64,000 bases of DNA from Lentilactobacillus parakefiri (GCF_002157585.1 NZ_BDGB01000070.1:1-64000); one strand, 5' to 3'. Shown: positions 48,733 to 59,181, counted from the first letter of the stretch. Numbers and translations: made by a program. Notes: generated by a model from the letters alone, not told the origin.

Positions 48733-49452
48733 ATGAGAAAAGGACTTCTCAAAAAAGTATTGATTAACGTGGTTTTTGTGCTGCTGTTAATAGTCGCTTT
48801 GGGGATGATTTTTAATCGCCCAATTAAGAATGAACTGATCAAATCTTATCAACCCAAAATAACGCGGCAGACCGTTGCCAAAACTGAACGGCGGGCCAAA
48901 GCGCAAACTAAACGTCACAAGCAAAATGTCAGTTATGATTTCAAAAAGTTGAAATCCCTTGATTTTCAAACTGCTGCTCGAGCGCGAATGAATACGAACG
49001 CCATCGAGGTTGTCGGTGAAATTTTGCTGCCCAAATCACACATTCATTTGCAAATTGGGTTGGGAGTGGCCAATAACACTTTGGCGTTAGCCGCTGGGAC
49101 GATGCGCCCTGATCAACAGATGGGCAAGGGCAACTACCCGTTGGCTGGTCATCACATGGTCAATCGCCACGTATTGTTTGGCCCCCTTTATTTTAAGACT
49201 AAAGTCGGTGATCAGATCTATCTGAGCAATATGACTCGAGTCTATCAATACAAGGTTTACCAGCGAAAGTTCATTGCTGCTACCAGGGTTGATGTTGTCC
49301 GCCAAACCAGGCAGCCAATTGTTACCTTAATTACCTGTGATGCCACTGGAGCCGGTCGTTTAATGATCCGCGGTAAGCTGCAGAAGAGCTATCGAGTCAG
49401 CCAAGCAACACCAAAATTAAAACGAGCCTTATTGGGACCCGTCAATAATTAG
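48733..49452 (+). CDS. srtA: Class A sortase
   Basis: This 239-residue transpeptidase links LPxTG proteins to the wall. An N-terminal signal anchor (about 8-28) is followed by the catalytic domain with His in YPLAGHHMV, Cys in TLITCDATGAGR and the Arg two residues after that block. The ATG at 48733 follows GGAGG; upstream in-frame codons lie in the promoter region. It can process the LPQTGE-bearing NEAT protein at the start of this window. Divergent from the MFS gene, convergent with the phosphatase gene. Confidence 0.92.
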   Translation: MRKGLLKKVLINVVFVLLLIVALGMIFNRPIKNELIKSYQPKITRQTVAKTERRAKAQTKRHKQNVSYDFKKLKSLDFQTAARARMNTNAIEVVGEILLPKSHIHLQIGLGVANNTLALAAGTMRPDQQMGKGNYPLAGHHMVNRHVLFGPLYFKTKVGDQIYLSNMTRVYQYKVYQRKFIAATRVDVVRQTRQPIVTLITCDATGAGRLMIRGKLQKSYRVSQATPKLKRALLGPVNN

Positions 49453-49457
49453 ATCAA

Positions 49458-49916
49458 TTAGCGCTTAATTTTATCCAGCCACTTTGGCAGGGTTTCTGAT
49501 AACTGACGGTAAGTTCGACCAAATTTGTGGTCAAACCAGGGATCTGGGATCTCTTCTCCCTGCTTTTCCGGAATAATGTTGTAGCACAGGAAAATCTTTT
49601 TCCGATCTGCTATCGGCGCCATCTGATTGAGATAAAAGATGTTTTGATTATCCATTGCGATGATGTAATCAGCCTGATCAAAATCATCTTTGGTGATGGG
49701 TGTCGATACTTTGTTGCCGACTGATAGGCCGTGTTTCGCTAATTCGGCAATCGCCCCGGGATGCGGGGGATTGCCCTGCTCTTCGGTACTAATTGCTGCA
49801 GAAGCAACGGTAATTTGATTTTCCAAATGGACATCTTTCACCATTTGACGAAACATGACCTCGGCCATGGGTGAACGGCAGATGTTTCCCAGACAAACAA
49901 ATAATACGTTAGTCAT
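49458..49916 (-). CDS. Low-molecular-weight protein tyrosine phosphatase
   Basis: This 152-residue phosphatase has the P-loop VCLGNICRSPMAE at the N terminus (catalytic Cys, Arg) and the general-acid Asp in IPDPWFD. It removes phosphate from tyrosines, for example on capsule-regulating kinases. It is monocistronic, five bases from the sortase stop, on the opposite strand. Confidence 0.92.
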   Translation of the reverse strand: MTNVLFVCLGNICRSPMAEVMFRQMVKDVHLENQITVASAAISTEEQGNPPHPGAIAELAKHGLSVGNKVSTPITKDDFDQADYIIAMDNQNIFYLNQMAPIADRKKIFLCYNIIPEKQGEEIPDPWFDHKFGRTYRQLSETLPKWLDKIKR

Positions 49917-50005
49917 ATTAATAACCTCACACTAATATTACGTTAACCACCATGTTACCAATGAATTAAGAAAAGGGCAAATTGGGACATTTCTGTCTTA
50001 ATTAT

Positions 50006-50034
50006 AAGACATCTAAAGGCGAGGGTAGTACAAT
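50006..50034 (+). promoter_or_regulatory. Candidate promoter of the gene at 50067
   Basis: AAGACA and TACAAT are spaced by 17 bases, 32 bases before the ATG. The -35 matches the consensus at four of six positions. Confidence 0.45.
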
Positions 50035-50066
50035 TAGTTTAGATATAAATACGGGGTAATGAAACG

Positions 50067-50834
50067 ATGAAGGGCAATTTGATTTTTATAAATACGAATC
50101 CAATCTCCAACATGATTTTATCATCAGGGATAACTGCGGCCGATTTCATTAACGGCTTGGACGAATTGCCTCAAAATATTATTTTGTTGAATAATGATGA
50201 TCAGGCTGCTAATGGATACAACTCCCATTCAAAGTTTAACCTTATTAACGGAACCGGGGAGATTCGAACATATTTGCTTCGAAATCCCGATCAGAAGAAA
50301 AAGTTTATCGATTTCGACATGGAGGATAGTGTGAACAATCTGTCACCATTTGAGATCGCTGAATTGCTGTATCTCGCTCATATGGGGACGCCGATGGGCC
50401 GACCCTTTTCATCTAAATTAAACAATCATTATATTTACTTGAGTCAAGACAATGGGACAATTCGCTCGTACTACCGCCGTTTTTCGGATTTTAATCACGT
50501 TTTGGAAATTGCAATCAAACGGAATTTACGGGTGACCCACAATACTTTGAGAGTGTTTTTACGGCCACTTGCGATCAAGGACATTGACCGCTCGATTCTC
50601 TTGGATTTAATTACCAAAGCAAATGACGGTTTGTTCATCTCGTTTGATTCGCTGCGTGAACGATCCCGGACTTATCATATTCCTCTGCGGATTTTAAGGA
50701 ACCCGGACCAGGTTTCGATTATCCTGCGGACTGGAAAGGTCGATGAAAATACCATCTATGCGGGTGATTTGACCTATAATTTACAAACATCAAAATGGCA
50801 TTTAAAATGGCAGGATCAAACGGTGGGTGTTTAG
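50067..50834 (+). CDS. Hypothetical protein, 255 residues
   Basis: I do not recognise this protein. It has no signal peptide, membrane helix or nucleotide-binding motif, and it is moderately charged. The central part (FEIAELLYLAHMGTPMGRPF) and the Arg-rich RSYYRRFSDF may form a conserved core. It has a GGGG ribosome binding site, its own promoter candidate, and a terminator overlapping its stop codon. It stands before murF, with which it is unlikely to be tightly coupled. Confidence 0.65.
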   Translation: MKGNLIFINTNPISNMILSSGITAADFINGLDELPQNIILLNNDDQAANGYNSHSKFNLINGTGEIRTYLLRNPDQKKKFIDFDMEDSVNNLSPFEIAELLYLAHMGTPMGRPFSSKLNNHYIYLSQDNGTIRSYYRRFSDFNHVLEIAIKRNLRVTHNTLRVFLRPLAIKDIDRSILLDLITKANDGLFISFDSLRERSRTYHIPLRILRNPDQVSIILRTGKVDENTIYAGDLTYNLQTSKWHLKWQDQTVGV

Positions 50835-50848
50835 CCGTTTGTTTTTTT
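50817..50848 (+). terminator. Terminator overlapping the stop codon of the gene at 50067
   Basis: CAAACGG (50817-50823) pairs with CCGTTTG (50835-50841) and is followed by seven T residues. The stem includes the last codons and the TAG lies in its loop. A TATAAT at 50851-50856 may be the murF -10. Confidence 0.7.
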
Positions 50849-50891
50849 GTTATAATTAACTTTAACTATTTAATAATTGGAGCGTTCAATC

Positions 50892-52274
50892 ATGAAAATG
50901 ACGATTGGTGAAGTTGCGCAAGCAATTAATGCTAACACTGAAAATTTTGACAAAGCAAAGCTGGATGAATCTTTGACCGGCGTCTGCTTTGACAGCCGGA
51001 AAATCAAAGCAGGTCAATTGTTTATTCCATTGGTTGCCGAGCATGACGGCCACGATTACATCGACAACGCGATTGTGGGTGGGGCTTCCGCCACTCTTTG
51101 GGGAGCCGATCACGTCGATCGACTGCCATTGAAGATTCCTGCTTTGGTCGTTGATGATCCGCTGGCAGCCTTCCAGTCGCTCAGTAAATATTACTTGGAT
51201 AAGATTAATCCGCGGGTCATTGCCGTGACGGGTAGTAATGGCAAAACGACCACCAAGGATATGATTGCCGCCATTTTATCCAGCACTTTTAATGTGACTA
51301 AAACCCAGGACAATTTTAATAATGAAATCGGCCTGCCCTATACGATTCTGCAGATGGAATCAAACACCGAATTTCTGGTTGCGGAGATGGGGATGGATCG
51401 ACCCGGACAACTGGACTTTCTGTCGAAACTGGCCCAACCGGATGTTGCGGTCATTACGATGATTGGGGAAGCTCACATTGAGTTCTTCGGTACTCGGGAT
51501 AAGATTGCCGATGCAAAGATGGAGATCACTCATGGATTAAAAGCGGATGGCTTCTTTGTGTATGACGGTGATGAGCCACTGCTCAGAGCCCGTGCTCAAC
51601 AAGTGGATGTTGTTAAATCAACATTTGGTAGGGAAGCGGTTGACGATATTTTTGCGACCGATTCCAAAGATGGCCAGTATCAAACTGACTTTCACGTTAA
51701 CTTGTGGCCGGAGATTGACTTCGCTATTCCGATGATGGGTGATTATAACGTGAATAATGCCCTGGCTGCGATTTCAGTTGGGCGGATTTTCCGAATTCCT
51801 CCTGAAATAATGGCTCAGAAGTTGACCAAATTTGACTTAACCAAGAACCGGACCCAGTGGCTCGTCGGCGCTAAGGGTGAACGCATCTTGAGTGATGTCT
51901 ACAATTCCAACCCAACTGCCGCAAAAGAAGTCCTGAACGCTTATCAGAATACGAGTGTTAATGGCCGGCGGATTGCGGTACTAGGTGATATGCTGGAGCT
52001 TGGGACACAGTCAAAAGCTATGCACGCATCTCTGGTCGAGGCACTTGATCCGGCGTTCATCCCGGTGGTTTACTTGATTGGGTCTGACATGGCCGCACTT
52101 TATGAGAAATTAAAACCGGTCTATGCACCAGAGAATCTGCATTACTATCAAGCGGATCAGCTGGAACAATTGACGACCGATCTTCAAGCTGAATTGTCTG
52201 CCAATGATGAGGTGCTGTTGAAGGCTAGTCACGGTCTTCATTTAGAAAATGTTGTTGCTAAGTTGGTTAAATAA
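50892..52274 (+). CDS. murF: UDP-N-acetylmuramoyl-tripeptide--D-alanyl-D-alanine ligase
   Basis: This 460-residue Mur ligase adds D-Ala-D-Ala to the peptidoglycan precursor. It has the ATP loop VTGSNGKTTTKD, the EMGMDRPGQ segment and the C-terminal YNSNPTAAKE and LGDMLELG motifs. The ATG at 50892 follows TTGGAG. It lies upstream of cshA and near alr, which supplies D-alanine. Confidence 0.95.
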   Translation: MKMTIGEVAQAINANTENFDKAKLDESLTGVCFDSRKIKAGQLFIPLVAEHDGHDYIDNAIVGGASATLWGADHVDRLPLKIPALVVDDPLAAFQSLSKYYLDKINPRVIAVTGSNGKTTTKDMIAAILSSTFNVTKTQDNFNNEIGLPYTILQMESNTEFLVAEMGMDRPGQLDFLSKLAQPDVAVITMIGEAHIEFFGTRDKIADAKMEITHGLKADGFFVYDGDEPLLRARAQQVDVVKSTFGREAVDDIFATDSKDGQYQTDFHVNLWPEIDFAIPMMGDYNVNNALAAISVGRIFRIPPEIMAQKLTKFDLTKNRTQWLVGAKGERILSDVYNSNPTAAKEVLNAYQNTSVNGRRIAVLGDMLELGTQSKAMHASLVEALDPAFIPVVYLIGSDMAALYEKLKPVYAPENLHYYQADQLEQLTTDLQAELSANDEVLLKASHGLHLENVVAKLVK

Positions 52275-52452
52275 GGCCATCAGCGCAAGAGTTGGCTTGT
52301 TTTGCTTGCTTAATGTTATGTGACGGTGTAAACTAAAAAGGTTATTTTGTAATAAATGATTGTAGGTCAAGTGGCCGACGCATTCCGGGAAACGGATTTT
52401 TCCCCAGTCGGCTGCGGAACCTTGATTGTTTCAAATTTAGGAGGAAACATAT
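52275..52452 (+). promoter_or_regulatory. Structured leader of cshA
   Basis: The 178-base gap contains a hairpin in which GCCGAC (52375-52380) pairs with GTCGGC, enclosing GGGAAA against TTTTTCCCC. It sits about 30 bases before the ribosome binding site and has no T run, so it looks like a 5' untranslated structure rather than a terminator. DEAD-box helicase genes are often controlled through structured leaders. Confidence 0.4.
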
Positions 52453-53967
52453 TTGAAGTTTAGTGAATTAGGATTATCAGACCACTTATTAACTGCGATT
52501 AATAACAGTGGGTTTGAAGAAGCTACGCCAATCCAAGCCGAAACCATCCCAATGGTTCTTAAAGGTGAGGATGTTATCGGTCAAGCTCAAACTGGAACTG
52601 GAAAAACTGCCGCATTTGGCTTACCAATCTTACAGAAGATTGATTTTAACAATCCAAATGTTCAAGCCCTGATTATTTCACCAACCCGGGAGCTGGCAAT
52701 CCAGACACAAGAAGAAATCTATCGATTAGGAAAAGATGAAAAAGCCAAGGTTCAAGTTGTTTATGGTGGTGCAGATATTCGCCGTCAAATCAACGCTTTA
52801 AAGGGTCACCCACAGATTGTGGTTGGAACACCTGGCCGAATCCTTGATCATATTAGACGCCATACTTTGAAGTTAGAGCACATTAAGACCTTAGTGTTGG
52901 ATGAAGCTGATGAGATGTTGAACATGGGATTTTTGGACGATATCGAGGATATCATCAAACAAACCCCAACCGAACGTCAAACATTGCTTTTCTCAGCCAC
53001 CATGCCCGCTCAAATCAAGCGAGTTGGGGTTCAGTTCATGCGTGACCCTCATCAAGTAACGATTAAGGCCAAGGAATTAACCACTGACTTAATTGATCAG
53101 TATTATGTTCGGGTAAAAGAATACGAAAAATTTGACACGATGACCCGTTTCTTTGACGTTCAGGATCCAGAAGTGACGATTGTCTTCTGTCGGACTAAGC
53201 GTCGGGTTGACGAAGTTTCTAAAGGACTGGAGGCTCGTGGTTACAAGGTTGCCGGGCTTCACGGTGATTTGACTCAGGCTCGTCGAACTCAAATTATGCA
53301 GGAATTTAAAGCCGCTAAGATTGATATTTTGGTTGCTACTGATGTTGCTGCTCGTGGAATTGACATTTCAGGTGTCACCCACGTTTATAACTATGACATT
53401 CCTCAAGATCCTGATGGCTATGTCCATCGTGTTGGTCGTACCGGCCGTGCCGGTAAGCATGGGGTTTCAATTACCTTTGCGACACCTAACGAAATGGATT
53501 ATCTTCGAGAAATTGAAAAGCTGACCAAGGTGCGCATGCTGCCTTTGAAGCCACCGACAATCCAAGAAGCCTTCGTTGGCCAATTGAATTCTGCTGAATC
53601 AGATATTGCCGACTTAATCAAGAAGACTAATACTGATAAGTATGAAAAGATGGCCGATAAGCTGCTTGACGAGTATGAAGCGACCGATTTGGTTGCTGCT
53701 CTCCTTAACGACGTTACCCGCGACAACGTGAAGGTTAAGATTACCCCTGAGCGGCCATTGCCACGTCATGGCCATGGTGGTCATCGTAATGATCGTCGTG
53801 GTGGCGGTCATGGTGGACACTACAAGGGCTCAAAGAGTCATCGAAATGGCGACCGGAATAATGGCGGACGGAATCGTGGTCATTATGAAGGTAGCAATGA
53901 CCGTAAGCATTCTGACAGACGGTCATCGAATAACAAAAAACGACGTTTTACGATTAAGAATAGCTAA
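52453..53967 (+). CDS. cshA: DEAD-box ATP-dependent RNA helicase CshA
   Basis: This 504-residue helicase unwinds RNA in the degradosome and ribosome assembly. The order of motifs is the Q motif FEEATPIQAE, AQTGTGKT, PTRELAIQ, TPGR, DEAD, SAT and HRVGRTGR. The C-terminal 75 residues are rich in Gly, His, Arg and Asn, an RNA-binding tail with an unusual number of histidines. The TTG start follows AGGAGG. acpS-alr-mazEF downstream is a conserved order. Confidence 0.95.
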   Translation: MKFSELGLSDHLLTAINNSGFEEATPIQAETIPMVLKGEDVIGQAQTGTGKTAAFGLPILQKIDFNNPNVQALIISPTRELAIQTQEEIYRLGKDEKAKVQVVYGGADIRRQINALKGHPQIVVGTPGRILDHIRRHTLKLEHIKTLVLDEADEMLNMGFLDDIEDIIKQTPTERQTLLFSATMPAQIKRVGVQFMRDPHQVTIKAKELTTDLIDQYYVRVKEYEKFDTMTRFFDVQDPEVTIVFCRTKRRVDEVSKGLEARGYKVAGLHGDLTQARRTQIMQEFKAAKIDILVATDVAARGIDISGVTHVYNYDIPQDPDGYVHRVGRTGRAGKHGVSITFATPNEMDYLREIEKLTKVRMLPLKPPTIQEAFVGQLNSAESDIADLIKKTNTDKYEKMADKLLDEYEATDLVAALLNDVTRDNVKVKITPERPLPRHGHGGHRNDRRGGGHGGHYKGSKSHRNGDRNNGGRNRGHYEGSNDRKHSDRRSSNNKKRRFTIKNS

Positions 53968-54159
53968 TTAACGTCTTCAAAGAGGTGATTATTCAGCGAT
54001 GAATGGTCACATTTTTGTTGTATCAGGGTGGTCAAAGTTCGTGTCGGCTGATTAGGTCAATGACCATTTGATTGATGATAAGTCTTTCGAATCTTCCCCA
54101 AGTCGACCGATTTTATGTTAAACTTATTCTATCTTTTTGGTTTGCGAGGGATCTAAAAA

Positions 54160-54519
54160 ATGATTGCAGGAATTGGAATTGACGTTACCGATATTAAAAG
54201 AATTGTTGCGGCGGTCGAACGTAACCCACATTTTACAGAGCGGGTACTAGTCGCGGATGAAATTAACCAGCTGGCTGAATTGTCTGATAAGCGCCGGTAT
54301 GAATATATTTCGGGCCGCTTTTCTGCCAAGGAAGCCTATTCAAAAGCGTTCGGATCAGGGCTTGGGTCAAGGGTTCAGTTTAAAGATCTTTGTATTGTCA
54401 ATAACGAAGCCGGCAAGCCGTTTTTTTCAAAACAACCATTTGATGGGAACGCTTTTGTCTCGATTTCTCACACTGACGATGTTGTGGTTACCCAAGTTAT
54501 TTTAGAGAATCGGGGTTAG
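54160..54519 (+). CDS. acpS: Holo-[acyl-carrier-protein] synthase
   Basis: This 119-residue enzyme adds phosphopantetheine to acyl carrier protein. It has the metal-binding GIGIDVTDIKRI start and the FSAKEAYSKAFG motif. The alr reading frame starts directly after its stop, so the two are coupled. Confidence 0.94.
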   Translation: MIAGIGIDVTDIKRIVAAVERNPHFTERVLVADEINQLAELSDKRRYEYISGRFSAKEAYSKAFGSGLGSRVQFKDLCIVNNEAGKPFFSKQPFDGNAFVSISHTDDVVVTQVILENRG

Positions 54520-55647
54520 ATGATGACGACAGGAAATTTACGAAATGCTCAAGTGACCGTTGATTTGGCTGCGATTTATTCAAATGTTCATCACGCCAAA
54601 CAGCGATTGGATGAGGGAGTGGACTTATTCCAAGTGGTTAAAGCTGACGGTTATGGGCACGGAGCGGTTCAAGTCGCTGAAGTTGCCCAAAAGGCTGGGG
54701 CGACTGGCTTCTGTGTTGCTATCTTAGACGAAGCCCTCCAGCTTCGTCGGGCGGGGATTACGTTACCAGTGTTGGTATTAGGCATTACTGATCCTGAATA
54801 TGCGCCATTGGCAGCTTCAGAGAATATTTCCCTCACTGTCGGGTCAGTCGATTGGCTTAATCAAGCTGTCAAGTTACTTGAAGCCAGCTCTTTTCAAGGC
54901 CGGTTAAACATTCATTTGGCGTTGGATACTGGCATGGGCAGGATCGGCTTTCAAACTGCCGATGAGCTTAAAGTGGCGGTTAGTGTTCTTAAGGCACATT
55001 CTGATCGTTTGTTTTTCGAAGGCATTTTTACGCACTTTGCCACAGCTGATAGTCCTGATGATGCCTATTTCAAAATGCAGTACCAGAATTTCCAAGATTT
55101 CATGGCCGTACTTGAAAAACGCCCGAAATACGTTCATGTGGCGAATTCCGCTACCAGCTTGTGGCACAAAGTTTGCGGCGGTAATATGATTCGCTTTGGG
55201 ATTGCTGCTTATGGCTTGAATCCATCCGGTAGAGATATTACTCAGCTTCCATACCAGCTGATGCCCGCCCTGTCGTTGACCACTGAAATTGATTTTTCAA
55301 AATTAGTTAAAAAGGGCCACTCAATTGGCTATGGTGCCACCTACACGACTGATAGTGATCAATGGATTGGGACCGTTCCAGTCGGTTATGCGGACGGCAT
55401 TCCGCTAGCAATGCAGGGCTTCTTCGTTTTGGTTGATGGAAAGAAGTGTCCGATTGTCGGGCGGGTGTGCATGGACCAATTTATGATTCGGCTGCCACAC
55501 AATTATCCTTACGGCACGACGGTCACCATCATTGGCAAATCTGGCGATGCCGAGATCACGGCAGATGACGTTGCCGATTATCTGCATACGATCAGTTATG
55601 AAGTCATTTGTGGGTTAAGTCCGCGACTACGACGAAAATATGTATGA
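54520..55647 (+). CDS. alr: Alanine racemase
   Basis: This 375-residue PLP enzyme supplies D-alanine for the cell wall and teichoic acids. The PLP lysine is in VVKADGYGHG, and the second catalytic base is the Tyr in GYGATYTT. Two ATG codons (54520, 54523) follow GGGG directly after acpS. D-Ala production links it to murF upstream. Confidence 0.95.
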   Translation: MMTTGNLRNAQVTVDLAAIYSNVHHAKQRLDEGVDLFQVVKADGYGHGAVQVAEVAQKAGATGFCVAILDEALQLRRAGITLPVLVLGITDPEYAPLAASENISLTVGSVDWLNQAVKLLEASSFQGRLNIHLALDTGMGRIGFQTADELKVAVSVLKAHSDRLFFEGIFTHFATADSPDDAYFKMQYQNFQDFMAVLEKRPKYVHVANSATSLWHKVCGGNMIRFGIAAYGLNPSGRDITQLPYQLMPALSLTTEIDFSKLVKKGHSIGYGATYTTDSDQWIGTVPVGYADGIPLAMQGFFVLVDGKKCPIVGRVCMDQFMIRLPHNYPYGTTVTIIGKSGDAEITADDVADYLHTISYEVICGLSPRLRRKYV

Positions 55648-55712
55648 TTTTTCTGTAATTTCATGGTATATTAGACAGTACAGTAATCTGGAACATATAG
55701 GGGAAAATACCA

Positions 55713-55997
55713 ATGGAAAAAGCAACTAATTCAAAGCATTTTTCAGTTATGATCAACGATCAAATTGCGAACCGTTTGGAGCAGTTTAGTGCAACGGTTG
55801 GAATATCCGAAAGTGCAGCGGTTGAGATTGCAATCAACTACTTTTTTGATGATCCCAAAGTCATTGATGGCCTAATGCGGGGGTATCGGGAAATGGGTAG
55901 TTTAAACCGTGAGATCAGTAAGGACTTTTCCTGCTGTGAAGAAGACGCTGATATCCATTTAACTCAGTATCGTCAAAGATTACGGAATTTACAGTAA
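55713..55997 (+). CDS. mazE: MazE/EndoAI-type antitoxin
   Basis: This 94-residue protein has an N-terminal ribbon-helix-helix-like segment (about 9-48) for DNA binding and a C-terminal tail LMRGYREMGSLNREIS followed by an acidic patch, which in Bacillus EndoAI wraps the toxin. It lies 29 bases before mazF. It would neutralise MazF and repress the pair. The Cys-Cys pair in FSCCEEDA is a small oddity. Confidence 0.82.
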   Translation: MEKATNSKHFSVMINDQIANRLEQFSATVGISESAAVEIAINYFFDDPKVIDGLMRGYREMGSLNREISKDFSCCEEDADIHLTQYRQRLRNLQ

Positions 55998-56026
55998 TGT
56001 AAGTTACGATGATGGGAGGTATGAGG

Positions 56027-56383
56027 GTGACTGACGTTATTTTTAAACGTGGAGACATTTTTTATGCTGATCTATCACCAGTTATCGGTTCCGAGCAGGG
56101 CGGGATGCGACCGGTTTTGATTGTCCAAAATGACATTGGCAATCATTATAGTCCGACCGTCATTGTTGCCGCAATTACCGCCAGAATTTCTAAGCCGAAG
56201 ATGCCGACTCATGTGGGGATCTTGGCTGGAAATGGGATAGAGAGAGATTCAGTTATTTTACTCGAGCAGATCAGAACCATTGATAAGCAACGATTGAAGG
56301 ATAAGGTGACGCATCTCGATCCACCTATTATGAGCAAGGTCGATAAAGCAATTAAGATAAGCTTGGGATTAGCTAAAGGCTAG
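56027..56383 (+). CDS. mazF: MazF/EndoA endoribonuclease toxin
   Basis: This 118-residue toxin cleaves mRNA at short sequence motifs. It carries [21 protein letters not shown] and the conserved [12 protein letters not shown] segment of the NdoA group. The GTG at 56027 is seven bases after GGGAGG; ATG codons at 56009 and 56021 lie before or against that site. The location after alr matches Bacillus. Confidence 0.92.
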   Translation: MTDVIFKRGDIFYADLSPVIGSEQGGMRPVLIVQNDIGNHYSPTVIVAAITARISKPKMPTHVGILAGNGIERDSVILLEQIRTIDKQRLKDKVTHLDPPIMSKVDKAIKISLGLAKG

Positions 56384-56445
56384 TGACGGACCGCAATACA
56401 TAAAACATCACACAACGCTAGATTAAGTAATATGTTTATAAGCGA

Positions 56446-56480
56446 AAACGGACACCTCATTTGAGATGTCCGTTTCTTTA
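56446..56480. terminator. Bidirectional terminator between mazF and the CBS gene
   Basis: A 14-bp stem with one mismatch (56446-56459 with 56462-56475) has an A run on the left and a T run on the right. Confidence 0.85.
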
Positions 56481-56499
56481 ATATTAATGGGAATTTCGA

Positions 56500-57144
56500 T
56501 TAATTTTTTTCTTCTTGTAAATTTTCGACCTCGGGGACTCTAAATTCTTTCCGTTCTAAGGCGGCAATGATTCTGTTCAAGCGATCCTGATCAACTTCGG
56601 CAGGGAGTGTGAACATGATGCGGTGGACCAACTCACCTTCCTGAGCGTCCAGGGAAATCACACTGGCGATGCTGGTGTACTTGGTGATGATTTTAGCGAT
56701 TTCCTCAAGGTCCCCACGTTCGCCACTTGCAACAACGGTTAACACATAGCTGCCGATATTAACGTTCCAAGACTGTGACAACATGTCCAATAGGCGGGTA
56801 TGGGTTAGGATGCCATAGAAGTTATTCCGTTCATCCAAAACGGCAATGTAGGGTAGATCTTTAATTGAGAAGAACACCTGAAAGAAGGCAGAATTCACGT
56901 TGATGAACTTAGTGGCATTCTTTAAAAGGGTCGTAACGGGAAGTGACATGTCGCCACCCCGTGATTTATGACGGTAAATGTGCATCTTGTAGATATTGCC
57001 ACGGAAAATTTTGCCGGTTTCATCCAGAATTGGGACACAACGATAACCAGAATCCTCGAGCGTCTGTAAAGCCTCTTCCAAGGTAGCGTCCTCTTTAACA
57101 GTAACCAGTCGTTCCTTTGGCTTTACTAATGTTTTTAATAGCAT
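56500..57144 (-). CDS. CBS-domain protein with C-terminal ACT-like domain
   Basis: This 214-residue soluble protein has two CBS motifs (about 8-60 and 75-130), and a C-terminal region (about 134-205) with an ACT-like beta-alpha pattern beginning GSYVLTVVASGERGDLEEIAKI. Such proteins bind adenine nucleotides; some Firmicutes relatives (CbpA/CbpB/DarB) bind cyclic di-AMP, but this has not been shown here. The ATG at 57144 follows GGAGG by seven bases. Monocistronic. Confidence 0.8.
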   Translation of the reverse strand: MLLKTLVKPKERLVTVKEDATLEEALQTLEDSGYRCVPILDETGKIFRGNIYKMHIYRHKSRGGDMSLPVTTLLKNATKFINVNSAFFQVFFSIKDLPYIAVLDERNNFYGILTHTRLLDMLSQSWNVNIGSYVLTVVASGERGDLEEIAKIITKYTSIASVISLDAQEGELVHRIMFTLPAEVDQDRLNRIIAALERKEFRVPEVENLQEEKN

Positions 57145-57340
57145 GTTTAATTCCTCCAACTTAACCTGTATATAATCATCATAACATAGCCAAATTTAGA
57201 AAAGAACATTAAAGCTTGAATTATTCTCATTAACCTTTAAATTAATTAGAATAATTATTTAAAATTCGATTGCGAACTATCCGGCTACTAGAAACAGTCA
57301 CTAGCGAGTAACAGGGAATCGCTTGGTCATTGATGCCATC

Positions 57341-57383
57341 AAAAAAGACGGACAATCAGTGTAAACGCAACTGATTGCTCGCC
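57341..57383 (-). terminator. Terminator of ldh
   Basis: On the minus strand CAATCAGT pairs with ACTGATTG, with weaker pairing outside, followed by six T residues. It lies about 65 bases past the ldh stop. The rest of the 289-base gap between ldh and the CBS gene shows nothing else. Confidence 0.7.
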
Positions 57384-57448
57384 TCATTTGATTGTTTAGA
57401 CCAGATGATGACATGCATTATCCTTTAGTTAGTATTAAGTCTAAAAGA

Positions 57449-58429
<981 letters not shown>

Positions 58430-58442
58430 CTAGAACAGGCCA

Positions 58443-58471
58443 ATTATAGCATGATTTTGAAGGCGTCTCAA
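58443..58471 (-). promoter_or_regulatory. Promoter of ldh
   Basis: On the minus strand TTGAGA and TATAAT are spaced by 17 bases, with a TGC extension before the -10. This is a strong constitutive-looking promoter, as expected for a fermentative enzyme. Confidence 0.8.
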
Positions 58472-58501
58472 CTGATAAACATCTTTTATTTTTCCGGGTT
58501 T

Positions 58502-58536
58502 TTGACGGCTTAAAAGCTTGCCTGATATGATATAAT
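58502..58536 (+). promoter_or_regulatory. Promoter region of pth-mfd
   Basis: TTGACG (58502-58507) with TATGAT (58526-58531) at 18 bases, and an overlapping extended -10 TGATATAAT (58528-58536), give two alternative promoter readings. A hairpin GCTGAACA/TGTTCAGC (58562-58569 with 58575-58582) follows in the leader with only a short T run. Confidence 0.55.
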
Positions 58537-58620
58537 CTTCATGTTAATTAATTTTTCGGCAGCTGAACAGTCTTTGTTCAGCATTTTGTGTTGGAAGAAA
58601 CGTGAGGAAGAATTTAGATA

Positions 58621-59181
58621 ATGAAAATGATCGTTGGATTAGGAAATATCGGCCCCCAATATGATGGGACCAGACATAATACCGGCTTTATGGTGGTTGA
58701 AGCATTTGCCAAAAGCCATGACATTTCAATTAGAACACGTAAAATGAACGCCAAGTATGGGACTGGGTTCGTGAACGGCACCAAGGTCATGGTGGTTGAA
58801 CCGACAACCTTTATGAACGATTCTGGCCTAGCAGTTCGGCCCCTAATGGACTACTTTGACGTTTCAATTGAAGATTTGTTAATCGTTCACGATGATATGG
58901 ATCTGCCGGTTGGCAAGATTCGCATCAAGGATAAGGGGTCTGCTGGCGGTCATAATGGCATTAAGAGCATTATTGCCAGCGTTGGCACTCAGAGCTTTGA
59001 CCGGATTCGCGTTGGCATTGATCATCCGGATCATGGCAATACGGTGGTTAATTATGTTTTAGGCAGATTTGGCAAGGACCAGGCCCCAATGTTTAAGCAG
59101 GCTGTCGACCATGCTGTCAATGCCTTGGACGATTGGATTGACGGAATGTCGATTCCAGATTTGGAAAACCAGTACAACTAA
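58621..59181 (+). CDS. pth: Peptidyl-tRNA hydrolase
   Basis: This 186-residue enzyme frees tRNA from dropped-off peptidyl-tRNA. The N-terminal MIVGLGNIGPQYDGTRHNTGF carries the catalytic His, and the HDDMDLPVG segment the Asp. The order pth-mfd-flippase is the conserved Firmicutes order. A GTGAGGAAG site precedes the ATG. Confidence 0.95.
   Translation: MKMIVGLGNIGPQYDGTRHNTGFMVVEAFAKSHDISIRTRKMNAKYGTGFVNGTKVMVVEPTTFMNDSGLAVRPLMDYFDVSIEDLLIVHDDMDLPVGKIRIKDKGSAGGHNGIKSIIASVGTQSFDRIRVGIDHPDHGNTVVNYVLGRFGKDQAPMFKQAVDHAVNALDDWIDGMSIPDLENQYN

Noticed and set aside
53741-53971. Histidine- or methionine-rich open frames over the end of cshA
   Set aside because: They are alternative-frame shadows of the Gly/His/Arg-rich tail of the helicase.
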